From contig NZ_JAHDTH010000007.1 of assembly GCF_018531445.1 (NCBI RefSeq), positions 1 through 64,000 on the forward strand: a stretch of DNA of 64,000 nucleotides. Reading direction: 5' to 3'. Below are positions 1-8,129 of this stretch, piece after piece (position 1 is the first letter of the stretch; each line of letters opens with the position of its first letter). Below the pieces are notes generated by a model that worked only from the letters and a program-made list of their open reading frames with translations, was not told the origin of the DNA and made no database searches. This DNA comes from Pseudonocardia lacus (lineage in GTDB: Bacteria > Actinomycetota > Actinomycetes > Mycobacteriales > Pseudonocardiaceae). The position numbers and the translations under genes were made by a program.

Positions 1-86
1 CGTCAGCGCACGTCGTCACCGCACGTCGGACTCATGCTTCGACGTCGCGCGGCGCGCGCCCAGGGCCGAGGGACGGGTCGCGCACA

Positions 87-100
87 GGCCGTCGGTCCCG
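87..100. promoter_or_regulatory. Putative DevR-type operator upstream of CBS gene
   Basis: GGCCGTCGGTCCCG is an imperfect inverted repeat of the kind seen before many genes here, about 118 bp upstream of the CBS-domain gene. A near-identical version (GGGTCGTCGGTCCG) lies 35 bp before the CBS-BON gene that starts at 47537. The assignment rests on similarity to the window-wide motif. Confidence 0.4.
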
Positions 101-218
101 CCGTTGCGGGCCGCTGCGCCCTGCCGGGGCGGGCGCGGGGCGGTCACGGTGGACGCCGACCGGGGAGCACCGGGCGGGCACCACCGCACCGGCCCCGCAG
201 GCGAAGGAGCGGTGCGAC

Positions 219-821
219 GTGTTGGTGCGCGAGGTGATGACGCGGCCGGTGGTGACGGTCCGGCCGGATACCCCGGTCCGGGCCGCGGCGGTCCTGCTGA
301 CCGGGCGGGGCTTCACCGCCCTGCCCGTGGTGGACGGCGACGGCGAGCTGGTCGGCATCGTGACCGAGGCCGATCTGCTGCGCGGCCGGGTGCGGCACGA
401 CGCGCGCTCGATGCTGCCTGAGGAGCTGGCGACGATCCCGCCGTCGCGGGTGGGCGAGGTGATGACGACGCAGGTGCTGACGGTCACGCCGATCACCGAC
501 GTCGCCGACGTGGTGGCCCGGATGCGGGCGTTGGGGATCCGGTCGGTGCCGGTGGTCCGGGCCGGTGCGGGGCTGGTCGGCATCGTGAGCCGCCGCGACG
601 TGCTGGCCACCTTCGCCCGGACCGACAGCGCGATCGCCGCCGAGGTGCGCCACCGGCTGGCCGCCTACGCCGGTCCGGGCCGGTGGGGGGTCGCGGTGCA
701 GGGCGGTCAGGTCACGTTGCGCGACGCGCTCGCCGACCCGGCCGAGGAGCACCCGGCCAGCGTCGTCGCGGCGTCCGTGCGCGGGGTGCTGCACGTGCAG
801 GTGCTGCCGGACGAGACCTGA
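219..821 (+). CDS. Tandem CBS-domain protein with BON-like tail
   Basis: A 200-residue protein with two CBS repeats (about residues 5-57 and 78-130), each showing the VMT...V.PD opening and the LPVV/VPVV...LVGIVT/LVGIVSRRDV strand-turn pattern of a Bateman module that binds adenosine nucleotides. Residues 140-198 (VAVQGGQVTLRD, then GVLHVQVL) look like a shortened BON domain. The GTG start is chosen because GAAGGAG sits about 10 nt upstream and the first CBS motif begins at once. A 24-bp palindrome follows the stop, so it is probably monocistronic. Cytosolic; a nucleotide or energy sensor by family. Ligand and partner are unknown. Confidence 0.85.
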   Translation: MLVREVMTRPVVTVRPDTPVRAAAVLLTGRGFTALPVVDGDGELVGIVTEADLLRGRVRHDARSMLPEELATIPPSRVGEVMTTQVLTVTPITDVADVVARMRALGIRSVPVVRAGAGLVGIVSRRDVLATFARTDSAIAAEVRHRLAAYAGPGRWGVAVQGGQVTLRDALADPAEEHPASVVAASVRGVLHVQVLPDET

Positions 822-840
822 CCGGGACCGCACGCCCTCC

Positions 841-864
841 GACCAGGGTCCGCGGACCCTGGTC
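841..864. promoter_or_regulatory. 24-bp perfect palindrome, probable DevR-type operator
   Basis: Positions 841-852 and 853-864 are exact reverse complements with no loop; the centre reads AGGGTCCGCGGACCCT. It lies 20 bp after the CBS stop and 51 bp before a universal stress gene start. A loopless palindrome is a poor terminator, and the core matches the GGGNCC...GGNCCC operator seen elsewhere, so an operator is favoured. It could do both jobs. Confidence 0.5.
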
Positions 865-915
865 GGGAACGGGCTGCCCGCCGACGCTGGGGCCAACCGC
901 CGTGAGGAGGCCGCC

Positions 916-1836
916 ATGACCAGCTCCACGTCGTCCCGCCCGCCGATCGTGGTGGGCGTCGACTCGTCCGACTCCGCGCGCGACGCCGCCGAGTGGGCGG
1001 CCGACCTGGCTGCCGTCCTGCGCTGCCCGCTGCACCTCGTGCACGTCGTCCCGGGCTATCCCCAGGACGCGGCCCCGGAGGGGGTGCCGGACTGGCTGCG
1101 GGAGATCGTGGACCGCGCCGTCCGGGCGGACGCTGAGGCCACCGACTCCGAGATCGTCGCCGGGGGGGACCGATCAGCTGCTGGTGCGACGGGCCGCGGG
1201 TGCCCGGCTGCTGGTGGTCGGCAGCTACGGCGAGGCCGCGTGGTCGGGCATGCTCGCCGGGCGGACCGGGTTGACCCTGATCGAGCGGGCTCCGTGCCCG
1301 GTCGCGGTGGTGCGGGGCAAGGCGCCCCTGGTTTCGCCGCCGCGCCGGGGACCCGTCGTGGTCGGGGTGGACGGCTCGCGGGCCTCGGTGCGCGCCCTGG
1401 TCCTGGGCGCCGACCTGGCCGCCGCGACCGGCGCTGAACTGCTCGCGGTGCATGCTTTCACCGACGTGTCCGAGGCCGGCGGCGCCCCGAGGCCGGCGGC
1501 GCCCCCCACCGGCGCCACGAGCAGTGGGCCCGGTTGGTCGCCGAGGCCGGGACCGAGCTCGACGACGCGCTGGCGCGGGCCCTCGACGACCGCCCGGAGG
1601 TGCGGTTCCACCGCCGGGTCGAGGCCGGCACGGCCCTGCGCGTGCTGATGGACCACGCGGCGTCGGCGCGGATGATCGTCGTGGGGCAGCGCGACGAGCG
1701 CGCCCCCGTCGGGGAGATGCTGCTCGGCTCCACCAGCCGCGGCCTCGTGGAGTTCGCGCCCTGCCCCTTCGTGGTGCTGCCGACCGCCGCGGCCCGCGGG
1801 ACCAACGACCTGCCGGCTGCGGTCCACGGCCACTGA
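916..1836 (+). pseudogene. Universal stress protein gene broken by two frameshifts
   Basis: Begins as a two-domain universal stress protein (PIVVGVDSSDSARDAAEWA) after a GAGGAG site. Near 1162-1168, a run of seven G shifts the frame: the family sequence GTDQLLVRRAAGARLLVVGS continues in the next frame and the original frame stops at 1435-1437. A 17-bp tandem duplication (1472-1505) then returns the frame, and the second domain (RMIVVGQRDERAPVGEMLLG, then LVEFAPCPFVVL) runs to 1836. The lesions sum to 18 nt, but the early stop precedes the second, so the product would be 173 residues with only half of domain 1 correct. Genuine decay, slippage, or a sequence error at the G run are all possible. 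Confidence 0.8.
1472..1505 (+). repeat. 17-bp tandem duplication inside universal stress gene
   Basis: The unit GAGGCCGGCGGCGCCCC occurs twice back to back (1472-1488 and 1489-1505). Seventeen is not a multiple of three, so the duplication changes the reading frame. It probably arose by replication slippage. Confidence 0.9.
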
Positions 1837-1894
1837 CCGTCGACCTCCGACGACGCGCACGGTGTGTGCGGAAGCAGCGTCCGAGGAGGAGAAG

Positions 1895-2776
1895 ATGACC
1901 GCATTCAGTGACCGGCCCGTCGTGGTCGGGATCGACGGGTCCGCCAGCGCGCTGGACGCCGCCCGGTGGGCCGCGCTCGAAGCACGCCGCCGTGGCGCAC
2001 CCCTGCGCCTGATGACGGCGTACCCGTGGACGCGTCAGTTCGACGGGGGCGTCGGGCTCGGCGAGTCGCACCGCAGCGACCTGCAGAAGCGCGCCGAGCG
2101 GGACCTGGACGCCGCACGGGAGGTGGTCGAGGCCGCCTTTCCCGGCGGCCGCATCGACAGCGAGGGCGTCGTCGGCTCCCCCGTCGACGTGCTGGTCGAG
2201 GAGGCGGCGCGCGCCCAGCTGCTGGTGCTCGGCAGCCGCGGCCGGGGCGGGCTGACCGGGCTCGTGCTCGGGTCGGTCGCCGTCGCGCTTTCGGTTGCGG
2301 CGGCGTGCCCGGTTGTCGTGGTCCGCGGCGACACCCACGAGGCCACAGGTCCGGCGCCAGTCGTCGTCGGCGTCGACGACTCCCCGTCCAGCGAGGCCGC
2401 CATCGCGTTCGCCTTCGCGGCGGCCACGAGCCGCGGAGCCCCGCTGGTCGCCGTGCACACCTGGCTGGAGCACGTCTACGACGCGCACGTCGCCGCCATG
2501 ATCGATTGGACCGCCCTGCGGGAGCAACAACGCACCAAGCTGGCCCAGCGCCTGGCCGGGTGGGCCGAGAAGCACCCCGAGGTGTCGCTCACCCAAGTCG
2601 TCGAGCGCGATTCGGCGGCGCACACGCTCGTCGAGCGCTCGCTCGACGCCCAGCTCGTCGTCGTGGGCTCTCGCGGGCGCGGCAACCTCGCCGGGCTCGT
2701 CATGGGCTCGGTCAGCCACGCCGTGCTGCAGCACGCCCACTGCCCGGTCGCGGTGGTGCGCCCGGAGGTGGGCTGA
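1895..2776 (+). CDS. Two-domain universal stress protein
   Basis: A 293-residue protein with two UspA domains (about 8-145 and 154-291). Both keep the ATP-binding pattern G-x2-G-x9-G-S: LGSRGRGGLTGLVLGS near residue 113 and VGSRGRGNLAGLVMGS near the C-terminus. This is the layout of mycobacterial Rv2005c/Rv2623-type proteins, ATP-binding cytosolic factors that slow growth in stress. The ATG at 1895 is preferred over an upstream in-frame GTG because GAGGAGG lies directly before it. The neighbours are also universal stress genes. Confidence 0.92.
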   Translation: MTAFSDRPVVVGIDGSASALDAARWAALEARRRGAPLRLMTAYPWTRQFDGGVGLGESHRSDLQKRAERDLDAAREVVEAAFPGGRIDSEGVVGSPVDVLVEEAARAQLLVLGSRGRGGLTGLVLGSVAVALSVAAACPVVVVRGDTHEATGPAPVVVGVDDSPSSEAAIAFAFAAATSRGAPLVAVHTWLEHVYDAHVAAMIDWTALREQQRTKLAQRLAGWAEKHPEVSLTQVVERDSAAHTLVERSLDAQLVVVGSRGRGNLAGLVMGSVSHAVLQHAHCPVAVVRPEVG

Positions 2777-2801
2777 GCGGGGGACCAGTGCCGTCGCGGA
2801 C

Positions 2802-2815
2802 GGACCGTTCGGCCC
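2802..2815. promoter_or_regulatory. Putative DevR-type operator
   Basis: GGACCGTTCGGCCC, about 76 bp upstream of the universal stress gene at 2892; one base longer in the centre than the commonest form of the motif. Confidence 0.45.
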
Positions 2816-2891
2816 GTCGTCGCGGCCGCGCGCCGGCGCGATGCTCGTCGCGTACCGGCAGGACGGCCGGCGACGGAGACAGGAGCGCGAG

Positions 2892-3371
2892 ATGACGGTC
2901 GAGAGGACAGCCGAGGAAGCCACCACCGGGGACGTCGTCGTCGGAATCGACGGCTCGCCCGGCTCGCGGGCTGCGGTCGAGTACGCGTTGGAGGAGGCCG
3001 CGCTGCGCGGGGCCGAGCTGCGGATCGTCGCCGTGGCGCCGGTACCCGACTACTGGGCGGTCACCTACGGGTTGAGCAGCCCTCCGCCACCGACAGAGAT
3101 CGTCGACCGGACCCGCGCGGAGGCGCGGAAGTTCGCCGACGAGGTGCTCGCGGCCCACCCGGAGACGGCCGCGAAGGTGGCGGTGACGGTGGAGGCGCGC
3201 ACCGGGGTCGCCTGGCACCAGCTGACCGAGGCGGCCAAGGGGGCGGCGCTGCTCGTCCTCGGGCACCGCGGACGCGGGGCGGTGACCAGCGCGCTGCTCG
3301 GGTCGGTGGGGCTGCAGTCGGTGCTGCACGCGACCTGCCCGGTCACGATCGTGCGGACCGACGCGCCCTGA
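2892..3371 (+). CDS. Single-domain universal stress protein
   Basis: A 159-residue single UspA domain. It opens with VVVGIDGSPGSRAAVEYAL and carries the ATP-site loop GHRGRGAVTSALLGSVG, ending in the typical TCPVTIVRT strand. The ATG at 2892 has AGGAG six bases upstream; an in-frame ATG at 2841 lacks such a site. Close paralogues start at 18979, 43685 and 48126, sharing the GHRGRG...SVGL motif and a longer loop after strand 2 (here PDYWAVTYG). A strong hairpin follows the stop. Probable cytosolic ATP-binding stress protein. Confidence 0.9.
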   Translation: MTVERTAEEATTGDVVVGIDGSPGSRAAVEYALEEAALRGAELRIVAVAPVPDYWAVTYGLSSPPPPTEIVDRTRAEARKFADEVLAAHPETAAKVAVTVEARTGVAWHQLTEAAKGAALLVLGHRGRGAVTSALLGSVGLQSVLHATCPVTIVRTDAP

Positions 3372-3397
3372 GCCCTGGACGTGCGCTGAACCGGTGA

Positions 3398-3437
3398 CAG
3401 CGGCCGGCCGGGTCCGCCGGGACCCGGCCGGCCGCTG
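3398..3437 (+). terminator. Strong rho-independent-type hairpin
   Basis: A perfect 17-bp inverted repeat (3398-3414 with 3421-3437) around a 6-nt loop, 27 bp after the stop of the universal stress gene. No T run follows, as is usual in actinomycetes. Confidence 0.75.
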
Positions 3438-3462
3438 CCGTTCCACCGGGTCCCGCGGGCCG

Positions 3463-3477
3463 GCGACCGAAGGCCCC
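3463..3477. promoter_or_regulatory. Putative DevR-type operator before alcohol dehydrogenase
   Basis: GCGACCGAAGGCCCC, the reverse-strand form of the GGGNCCTTCGGNCCC motif, 74 bp upstream of the dehydrogenase start. A related GGTCGAAGGGAC follows at 3479. Confidence 0.5.
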
Positions 3478-3551
3478 CGGTCGAAGGGACGTCGGGCTCT
3501 GATCGCGGCACGGGCTCCCGGGTCAGGGTGGACACCGACGAGAGGATGTCC

Positions 3552-4571
3552 ATGAACACCATGAAGGCCGCGGTCGTGCCCGCGCTGGGCGCCCCGCTGG
3601 AGATCCGCGACGTGGCCGTGCCCGAGCCGGGCCCGGGCCAGGTGCTGGTCCGCATGCTGGCCAGCGGCATCTGCCACACCGACATCCACGCCGCGCGCGG
3701 CGACTGGCCGGTGAAGCCCCAGCCGCCGTTCACCCCGGGGCACGAGGGTGTCGGCCTGGTCGAGCGGGTCGGCCCGGGTGCGGCGCAGCGCAGGGTCGGC
3801 GACCGGGTCGCCATCGCCTGGCTGGGTTCGGCGTGCGGGCGGTGCCGGTACTGCGTGTCGGGCCGGGAGACCCTGTGCGAGGCCCAGACCAACAGCGGCT
3901 ACTCCGTCGATGGGGCCTACGCCGAGTACGCCCTGGCCGACGAGCGGTTCGCCGTCCCCGTGCCGGACGCGGTGTCCTCCTTCGACGCCGCCCCGCTCAC
4001 CTGCGCGGGCGTCACCACGTTCAAGGCGATCAAGGCGGCCCGGGTGGAGCCGGGGGAGCGGGTCGGCGTGTTCGGCGTCGGCGGGCTGGGCCACCTCGCC
4101 GTGCAGTACGCGCGGATCGTCGGCGGGCTGGTGGTCGGCGTCGACGTCGAGGACGACAAGCTGGCGCTGGCCACCGAGCTGGGCGCCGACCACGTCGTCA
4201 ACGTCCGTACCGAGGACCCCGTCGCGAAGATCCGCGAGCTCGGCGGCCTCGACGTCGCCGTTGCCCTGGCCGCGGCACCGGAGTCGTTCGAACAGGCCTA
4301 CCGGTCGCTGCGCCGCGGCGGCCGGCTGGTCTGCGTCGGCCTTCCCGCCGAGGGAGCCCTGCACATCCCGATCTTCGACACCGTGCTCGGCGGCATCTCC
4401 GTCATCGGCTCCATCGTCGGGACCCGCCAGGACCTGGCCGACGTCTTCGCGCTGCACGCCGCGGGCCGCACCCGGGTGATCGCACGGTCGCGCAAGCTCG
4501 ACGAGGTCAACGCCTGCTTCGCCGAGGTGCTGTCCGGCTCGGTCCCGGCCCGCATCGTGCTGGAGTTCTGA
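3552..4571 (+). CDS. Zinc-dependent alcohol dehydrogenase (AdhP/AdhA-like)
   Basis: A 339-residue medium-chain dehydrogenase that interconverts alcohols and aldehydes with NAD(P). The catalytic-zinc region is GICHTDIHAARGDWP with GHEGVG; the structural-zinc cysteines lie in CGRCRYCVSGRETLC; the Rossmann motif is GVFGVGGLGHLAVQYAR. Three in-frame ATGs occur (3546, 3552, 3561); 3552 is favoured by GAGAGGA just upstream. A putative DevR-type site precedes it, and a second dehydrogenase (27624-28631) sits in the same island. This suggests fermentative NADH disposal during oxygen limitation, which is inference. Confidence 0.92.
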   Translation: MNTMKAAVVPALGAPLEIRDVAVPEPGPGQVLVRMLASGICHTDIHAARGDWPVKPQPPFTPGHEGVGLVERVGPGAAQRRVGDRVAIAWLGSACGRCRYCVSGRETLCEAQTNSGYSVDGAYAEYALADERFAVPVPDAVSSFDAAPLTCAGVTTFKAIKAARVEPGERVGVFGVGGLGHLAVQYARIVGGLVVGVDVEDDKLALATELGADHVVNVRTEDPVAKIRELGGLDVAVALAAAPESFEQAYRSLRRGGRLVCVGLPAEGALHIPIFDTVLGGISVIGSIVGTRQDLADVFALHAAGRTRVIARSRKLDEVNACFAEVLSGSVPARIVLEF

Positions 4572-4589
4572 GCGGGGAGGAGACGTGCC

Positions 4590-5510
4590 ATGGACAGCGC
4601 AGTCGTGGTCGAGGACCTGCGCAAGGCGTACGGCTCGAGGACGGCGCTCGAAGGGCTGAGCCTGTCGGTCGGCACCGGCGAGCTGGTCGCCGTCGTCGGC
4701 CCCAACGGGGCCGGCAAGACGACCGCCATGGAGCTACTGGAAGGCCACCGCCGCCGCGACGCGGGACGGGTGACGGTGCTCGGGTTCGACCCGCAAACCG
4801 GGGGCACGGCGTTCCGCGAGCGGATCGGGATCATGCTGCAGGACGCCGGGCTGGACGAGGCGTTCAGCACCCGCGAGCTGCTCACCCTCTACGCCGGCTT
4901 CTACCCCCGGCCGCGACCCGTCGATGACGTGCTCGCCCAGGTCGGGCTGGTCGACGCCGCCGACACCCGCACCGCGGCGCTGTCCGGCGGCCAGCGCCGG
5001 CGCGCCGACCTGGCCCTGGCCCTGATCGGCGACCCGGACCTGCTGTTCCTCGACGAGCCGACCACCGGGTTCGACCCGGCCGCCCGCCAGCACGCCTGGG
5101 ACGTCATCGACGGCCTGCGCGAGCACGGCACGACCGTGCTGCTGACCACGCACTACATGGAGGAGGCGCAGCGGTTGGCCGACCGGGTCGGCGTCCTCGT
5201 CGGCGGCCGGTTGGTCGCCCTGGGCACGCCTGCCGAACTGGCCGAACGGCACATGGCGGGCGGGTCGACGATCGGGTTCCGGCTCCCGGCCGGCGTCGGC
5301 ACGGCCCAGCTGCCCGACCTCGGCGACCGGCTGACGGTCACCGGCTCGGCCGTGCGGGTGCTCACCCGCGAGCCGACCCACGACCTGCACACCCTGACCT
5401 GGTGGGCGGTGGACCGCGGGGTCGAGCTGGAGGCGCTGAGCCTGGGGCGGCCGTCGCTGGAGGAGGTCTACCTCGACCTCGTGCGGGACGCGGAGCGGAC
5501 CGATGGCTGA
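4590..5510 (+). CDS. ABC transporter ATP-binding subunit (ABC-2 type)
   Basis: A 306-residue ATPase with Walker A GPNGAGKT at residues 37-44, signature LSGGQRRRADLA near 131, Walker B LLFLDEPTTG near 151 and the H-loop LLTTHYMEEAQ. The C-terminal 90 residues resemble the DrrA/NodI-type exporter extension. It starts 18 bp after the dehydrogenase stop and overlaps the permease gene by 8 bp, so translational coupling is likely. It powers the permease next to it; the exported substrate is unknown. Confidence 0.93.
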   Translation: MDSAVVVEDLRKAYGSRTALEGLSLSVGTGELVAVVGPNGAGKTTAMELLEGHRRRDAGRVTVLGFDPQTGGTAFRERIGIMLQDAGLDEAFSTRELLTLYAGFYPRPRPVDDVLAQVGLVDAADTRTAALSGGQRRRADLALALIGDPDLLFLDEPTTGFDPAARQHAWDVIDGLREHGTTVLLTTHYMEEAQRLADRVGVLVGGRLVALGTPAELAERHMAGGSTIGFRLPAGVGTAQLPDLGDRLTVTGSAVRVLTREPTHDLHTLTWWAVDRGVELEALSLGRPSLEEVYLDLVRDAERTDG

Positions 5511-7185
5511 GAAGACGGTTCCCGCGCGCCCGCGGCGCGCTGTGCTCGCGCACGCCCGGCACGCGGCGCGTTCCTTCCTGCGCACGCCGCTCGCGGCGTT
5601 CTTCACGCTGGCGTTCCCGCTGGGCTGGCTGGGCACCGTCGTGCTGGTCGTCGGGAACCAGGAGATCGGCCCGCCGGGCGCCGGGGTGCGCCTGGCCCAA
5701 CTGCTCACCCCGGTGGCCGCGGTGTTCGCCGTGGCGATGGCCGCGTTCGTCACGCCGGCGGTCACGATCGTGCTGGCCCGCGAGCGCGGTGAGCTCAAGC
5801 GCCTGCGGGGGACCCCCTCACCGCCCGCGGCCTTCCTGGCCGGGCAGGTCCTGTGCGCGACGGTCGTCGCCCTGCTCGGGACGGCGATCATGGTCGCCGC
5901 CGGCGTCCTGGCCTTCGGTGTGCGCGTCGACCTCGCCGAACTGCCCGGCGCGCTCGTCGTCCTGGTGGTCGGGATCGCGGCGCTGGCCGCGCTCGCCCTC
6001 GGCGTCGCCGCGCTCGTGCCCACCGGTGCGACCGCGCAGGCGGCCACCATCGGATCGGTCGTCGTGCTCGGGTTCGTCTCCGACATGTTCACTGCGGGCG
6101 GCGCGGCGCCGGGCTGGCTGGACGCGGTGGGCTGGTTCTTCCCGCTGCGGCACCTGGTGGCCGCGTTGCGCGACCCGTTCGACCCGTTCACCGCCGACGG
6201 CTTCGGGTGGGTGCACCTCGTGGTCGTGGCGGCATGGGGGCTGATGGGGGCCCTGGTGGCCTTGCGCGCCTTCCGGTGGGAACCCCACCGAGGTTCCCGA
6301 CGGGCCCACGCCGCGTGGGGCGCCGCGGCGCCGCGCCGCCGCTCCGCGCTCACCCTGATCCTCGGTCAGCTCTCCTACGCCGACCGGACGCAGTGGCGCG
6401 ACCCCGGCGCCTGGTTCTTCGCCGTGGTGTTCCCCGGGCTGCTGTTCGTGGTGCTCGGCGCCGTCTGGGGAGGCGCAGTGTTCGACGGGATCCCCTACCC
6501 GCAGGCGCTGGCCCCGGGCCTGGTCGCGTACGGCGTTGCGGTGACCGCCTTCGTCAACCTGCCCGAGGCGACGGCGGTGGCCCGCGACCGCGGGGTCCTG
6601 CGCAGGCTGCGCGGCACGCCGCTGCCGGCGTGGGCCTACCTCGCCGGTCGGGGGATGTCGGCCCTGGGCATGGGGGCGATCACCGCCGCGCTGGTGCTGG
6701 CCGCGGGGGTGGCGATGTTCGATGTGCGGATCGCCCCGCGCGGGGTCCCGGCGCTGCTGCTCGTACTGGTGCTGGGCACCGCCTGCCTGCTGGCCCTCGG
6801 CACGGCGCTGGCCGCGGCCATCCGCACGGGCAAGGCGTTCTCGGTGGTGTCGCTGGCCCTGCTGCTGCCGATGTCGTTCCTGTCCGGGCTCTTCCCGTTC
6901 GGTGCGCCGGAACCGGCCGTGGTGCGGGCGGTGGCCTCGGTGTTCCCGCTGCAGCATCTCGGCGACGCGCTCGACGAGGCCCTGCGGGCGGGCTCCTGGG
7001 CCCCGGTGGCCTGGCACCACCTGGCCGTGCTGCTGGTGTGGGGGCTGGTGGGCGCCGCGGTGGCGGCCCGGCTCCTGCGGCCCGGTCGCTCCTGGCGGGC
7101 CGTCGAACCCGCGCGGGCGCGCACCGGGCCCGACGGACACGGTCCGCGGCAGGTCGTCGCGGACCGCACCCACGAGGAGGTCTGA
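5503..7185 (+). CDS. ABC-2 type permease, two membrane domains fused
   Basis: A 560-residue membrane protein with two successive ABC2-membrane modules (about 1-255 and 285-545), each with about six hydrophobic segments and the linker pattern ARERGELKRLRGTP / ARDRGVLRRLRGTP, where the parallel sequences betray an internal duplication. Usual ABC-2 permeases hold one module of about 250 residues and dimerise; here both halves are in one chain. It overlaps the ATPase gene, which forms the transporter with it. Substrate (drug, lipid or polyketide) cannot be told. Confidence 0.9.
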   Translation: MAEKTVPARPRRAVLAHARHAARSFLRTPLAAFFTLAFPLGWLGTVVLVVGNQEIGPPGAGVRLAQLLTPVAAVFAVAMAAFVTPAVTIVLARERGELKRLRGTPSPPAAFLAGQVLCATVVALLGTAIMVAAGVLAFGVRVDLAELPGALVVLVVGIAALAALALGVAALVPTGATAQAATIGSVVVLGFVSDMFTAGGAAPGWLDAVGWFFPLRHLVAALRDPFDPFTADGFGWVHLVVVAAWGLMGALVALRAFRWEPHRGSRRAHAAWGAAAPRRRSALTLILGQLSYADRTQWRDPGAWFFAVVFPGLLFVVLGAVWGGAVFDGIPYPQALAPGLVAYGVAVTAFVNLPEATAVARDRGVLRRLRGTPLPAWAYLAGRGMSALGMGAITAALVLAAGVAMFDVRIAPRGVPALLLVLVLGTACLLALGTALAAAIRTGKAFSVVSLALLLPMSFLSGLFPFGAPEPAVVRAVASVFPLQHLGDALDEALRAGSWAPVAWHHLAVLLVWGLVGAAVAARLLRPGRSWRAVEPARARTGPDGHGPRQVVADRTHEEV

Positions 7186-7186
7186 G

Positions 7187-7432
7187 ATGGCGATCGGCAA
7201 CGCGCGGAGCTGGAGCGAACTGCCGCCGGCGGGGCGCGCCGGCGTGGTGGTCGGAGCGACGGTGCAGGTCGGACTGCTCGTCGCGGCACTGGCGGACCTG
7301 CGCCGGCGCCCCGCGGCGCAGGTGAACGGGCCGCGCTGGGCGTGGGCGCTCGCATCGTTCGTCAACTTCGTCGGACCACTGGCGTACTTCGCGTTCGGAC
7401 GGTGCGAACTGGGCCGCGGTCGGACGAGCTGA
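7187..7432 (+). CDS. Small two-helix membrane protein, PLDc_N type
   Basis: An 81-residue protein starting one base after the permease stop, so it is probably co-translated. It has a hydrophobic helix at about 18-38 (VVVGATVQVGLLVAALADL) and a second (WAWALASFVNFVGPLAYFAFG), the pattern of the phospholipase-D nuclease N-terminal (PLDc_N) family of small inner-membrane proteins. It may be an accessory of the exporter; the biochemical role is unknown. Confidence 0.75.
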   Translation: MAIGNARSWSELPPAGRAGVVVGATVQVGLLVAALADLRRRPAAQVNGPRWAWALASFVNFVGPLAYFAFGRCELGRGRTS

Positions 7433-7443
7433 TCGACGCGGCA

Positions 7444-7456
7444 GGACCAACGGCCC
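7444..7456. promoter_or_regulatory. Putative DevR-type operator
   Basis: GGACCAACGGCCC lies 130 bp before the flavodoxin start; a second half-site pair CGACCCAGGTCCCG follows at 7467. Confidence 0.35.
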
Positions 7457-7586
7457 GCGGCCGGTCGACCCAGGTCCCGCCGGTGACAGGCGATGCAGCC
7501 CTGCCGGTGGGCCCGGCCGAGGCGCAGGCTCGTGCTGCGCGAACAGGACCGCGAATGCGCTCGCGGAGGGTTGGAGGAGGGACGGC

Positions 7587-8129
7587 ATGGATGCGCTTGT
7601 CGTGGTGGAGTCGGTGTTCGGCAACACGCGCCGGATCGCCGAGGCCGTGGCCGCGGGGCTGGGGCAGCGGACGCACGTGCGGGTCGTCGACGTCGCGGAG
7701 GCGGTGGATGCGGAAGCGGCCGCCGTACGGTCGGCCGACCTGTTGGTGGTCGGCGGGCCGACGCACGCGTTCGGGATGACGCGCGCCTCGACGCGCCGGT
7801 CGGCGGCCGAGCAGGCCGGTGGCGGTGCCGTTCCGGCGGAGGTGGGGCTGCGCGAATGGTTGGCGGGCCTGCCGCCGGTCGAGGGCCGGCGGATCGCGGC
7901 GGCCTTCGACACCCGCGCGGACCGTCCGCGGTTGCCGGGTTCGGCGGCTGCTGCGGCGTTGCGCAGGTTGCGGCGGTTGGGCTTCGAGCGCGTCTGCGGG
8001 CCGGAGTCGTTCCGGGTGAGCGGGACCAAGGGCCCGCTGGTGGACGGCGAGGCGGAGCGGGCCCGGTTGTGGGGCGCGGCGCTTCTCGCCCGGGTCACGG
8101 CCCGCGAGGCGGAACGGAGCGGACGATGA
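7587..8129 (+). CDS. Flavodoxin-domain protein
   Basis: A 180-residue flavodoxin-like protein. The N-terminus VVVESVFGNTRRIAEAVAAGL holds the phosphate-binding (S/T)xxGNT loop, and LLVVGGPTHAFGMTR is the second FMN-contacting loop. It is slightly longer than classical flavodoxin and belongs to the flavodoxin/NO-synthase group of mycobacteria. GGAGG precedes the ATG. The stop overlaps the next start (ATGA at 8126), giving a tightly coupled operon with an SRPBCC and a DUF4389 membrane protein. Cytosolic electron carrier by family; partners unknown. Confidence 0.87.
   Translation: MDALVVVESVFGNTRRIAEAVAAGLGQRTHVRVVDVAEAVDAEAAAVRSADLLVVGGPTHAFGMTRASTRRSAAEQAGGGAVPAEVGLREWLAGLPPVEGRRIAAAFDTRADRPRLPGSAAAAALRRLRRLGFERVCGPESFRVSGTKGPLVDGEAERARLWGAALLARVTAREAERSGR

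Noticed and set aside
707-2926. Minus-strand open frame of 739 codons over the first stress genes
   Set aside because: Antisense to well-recognised universal stress genes, low-complexity Arg/Gly/Pro/His composition and no domain; produced by the high GC content.
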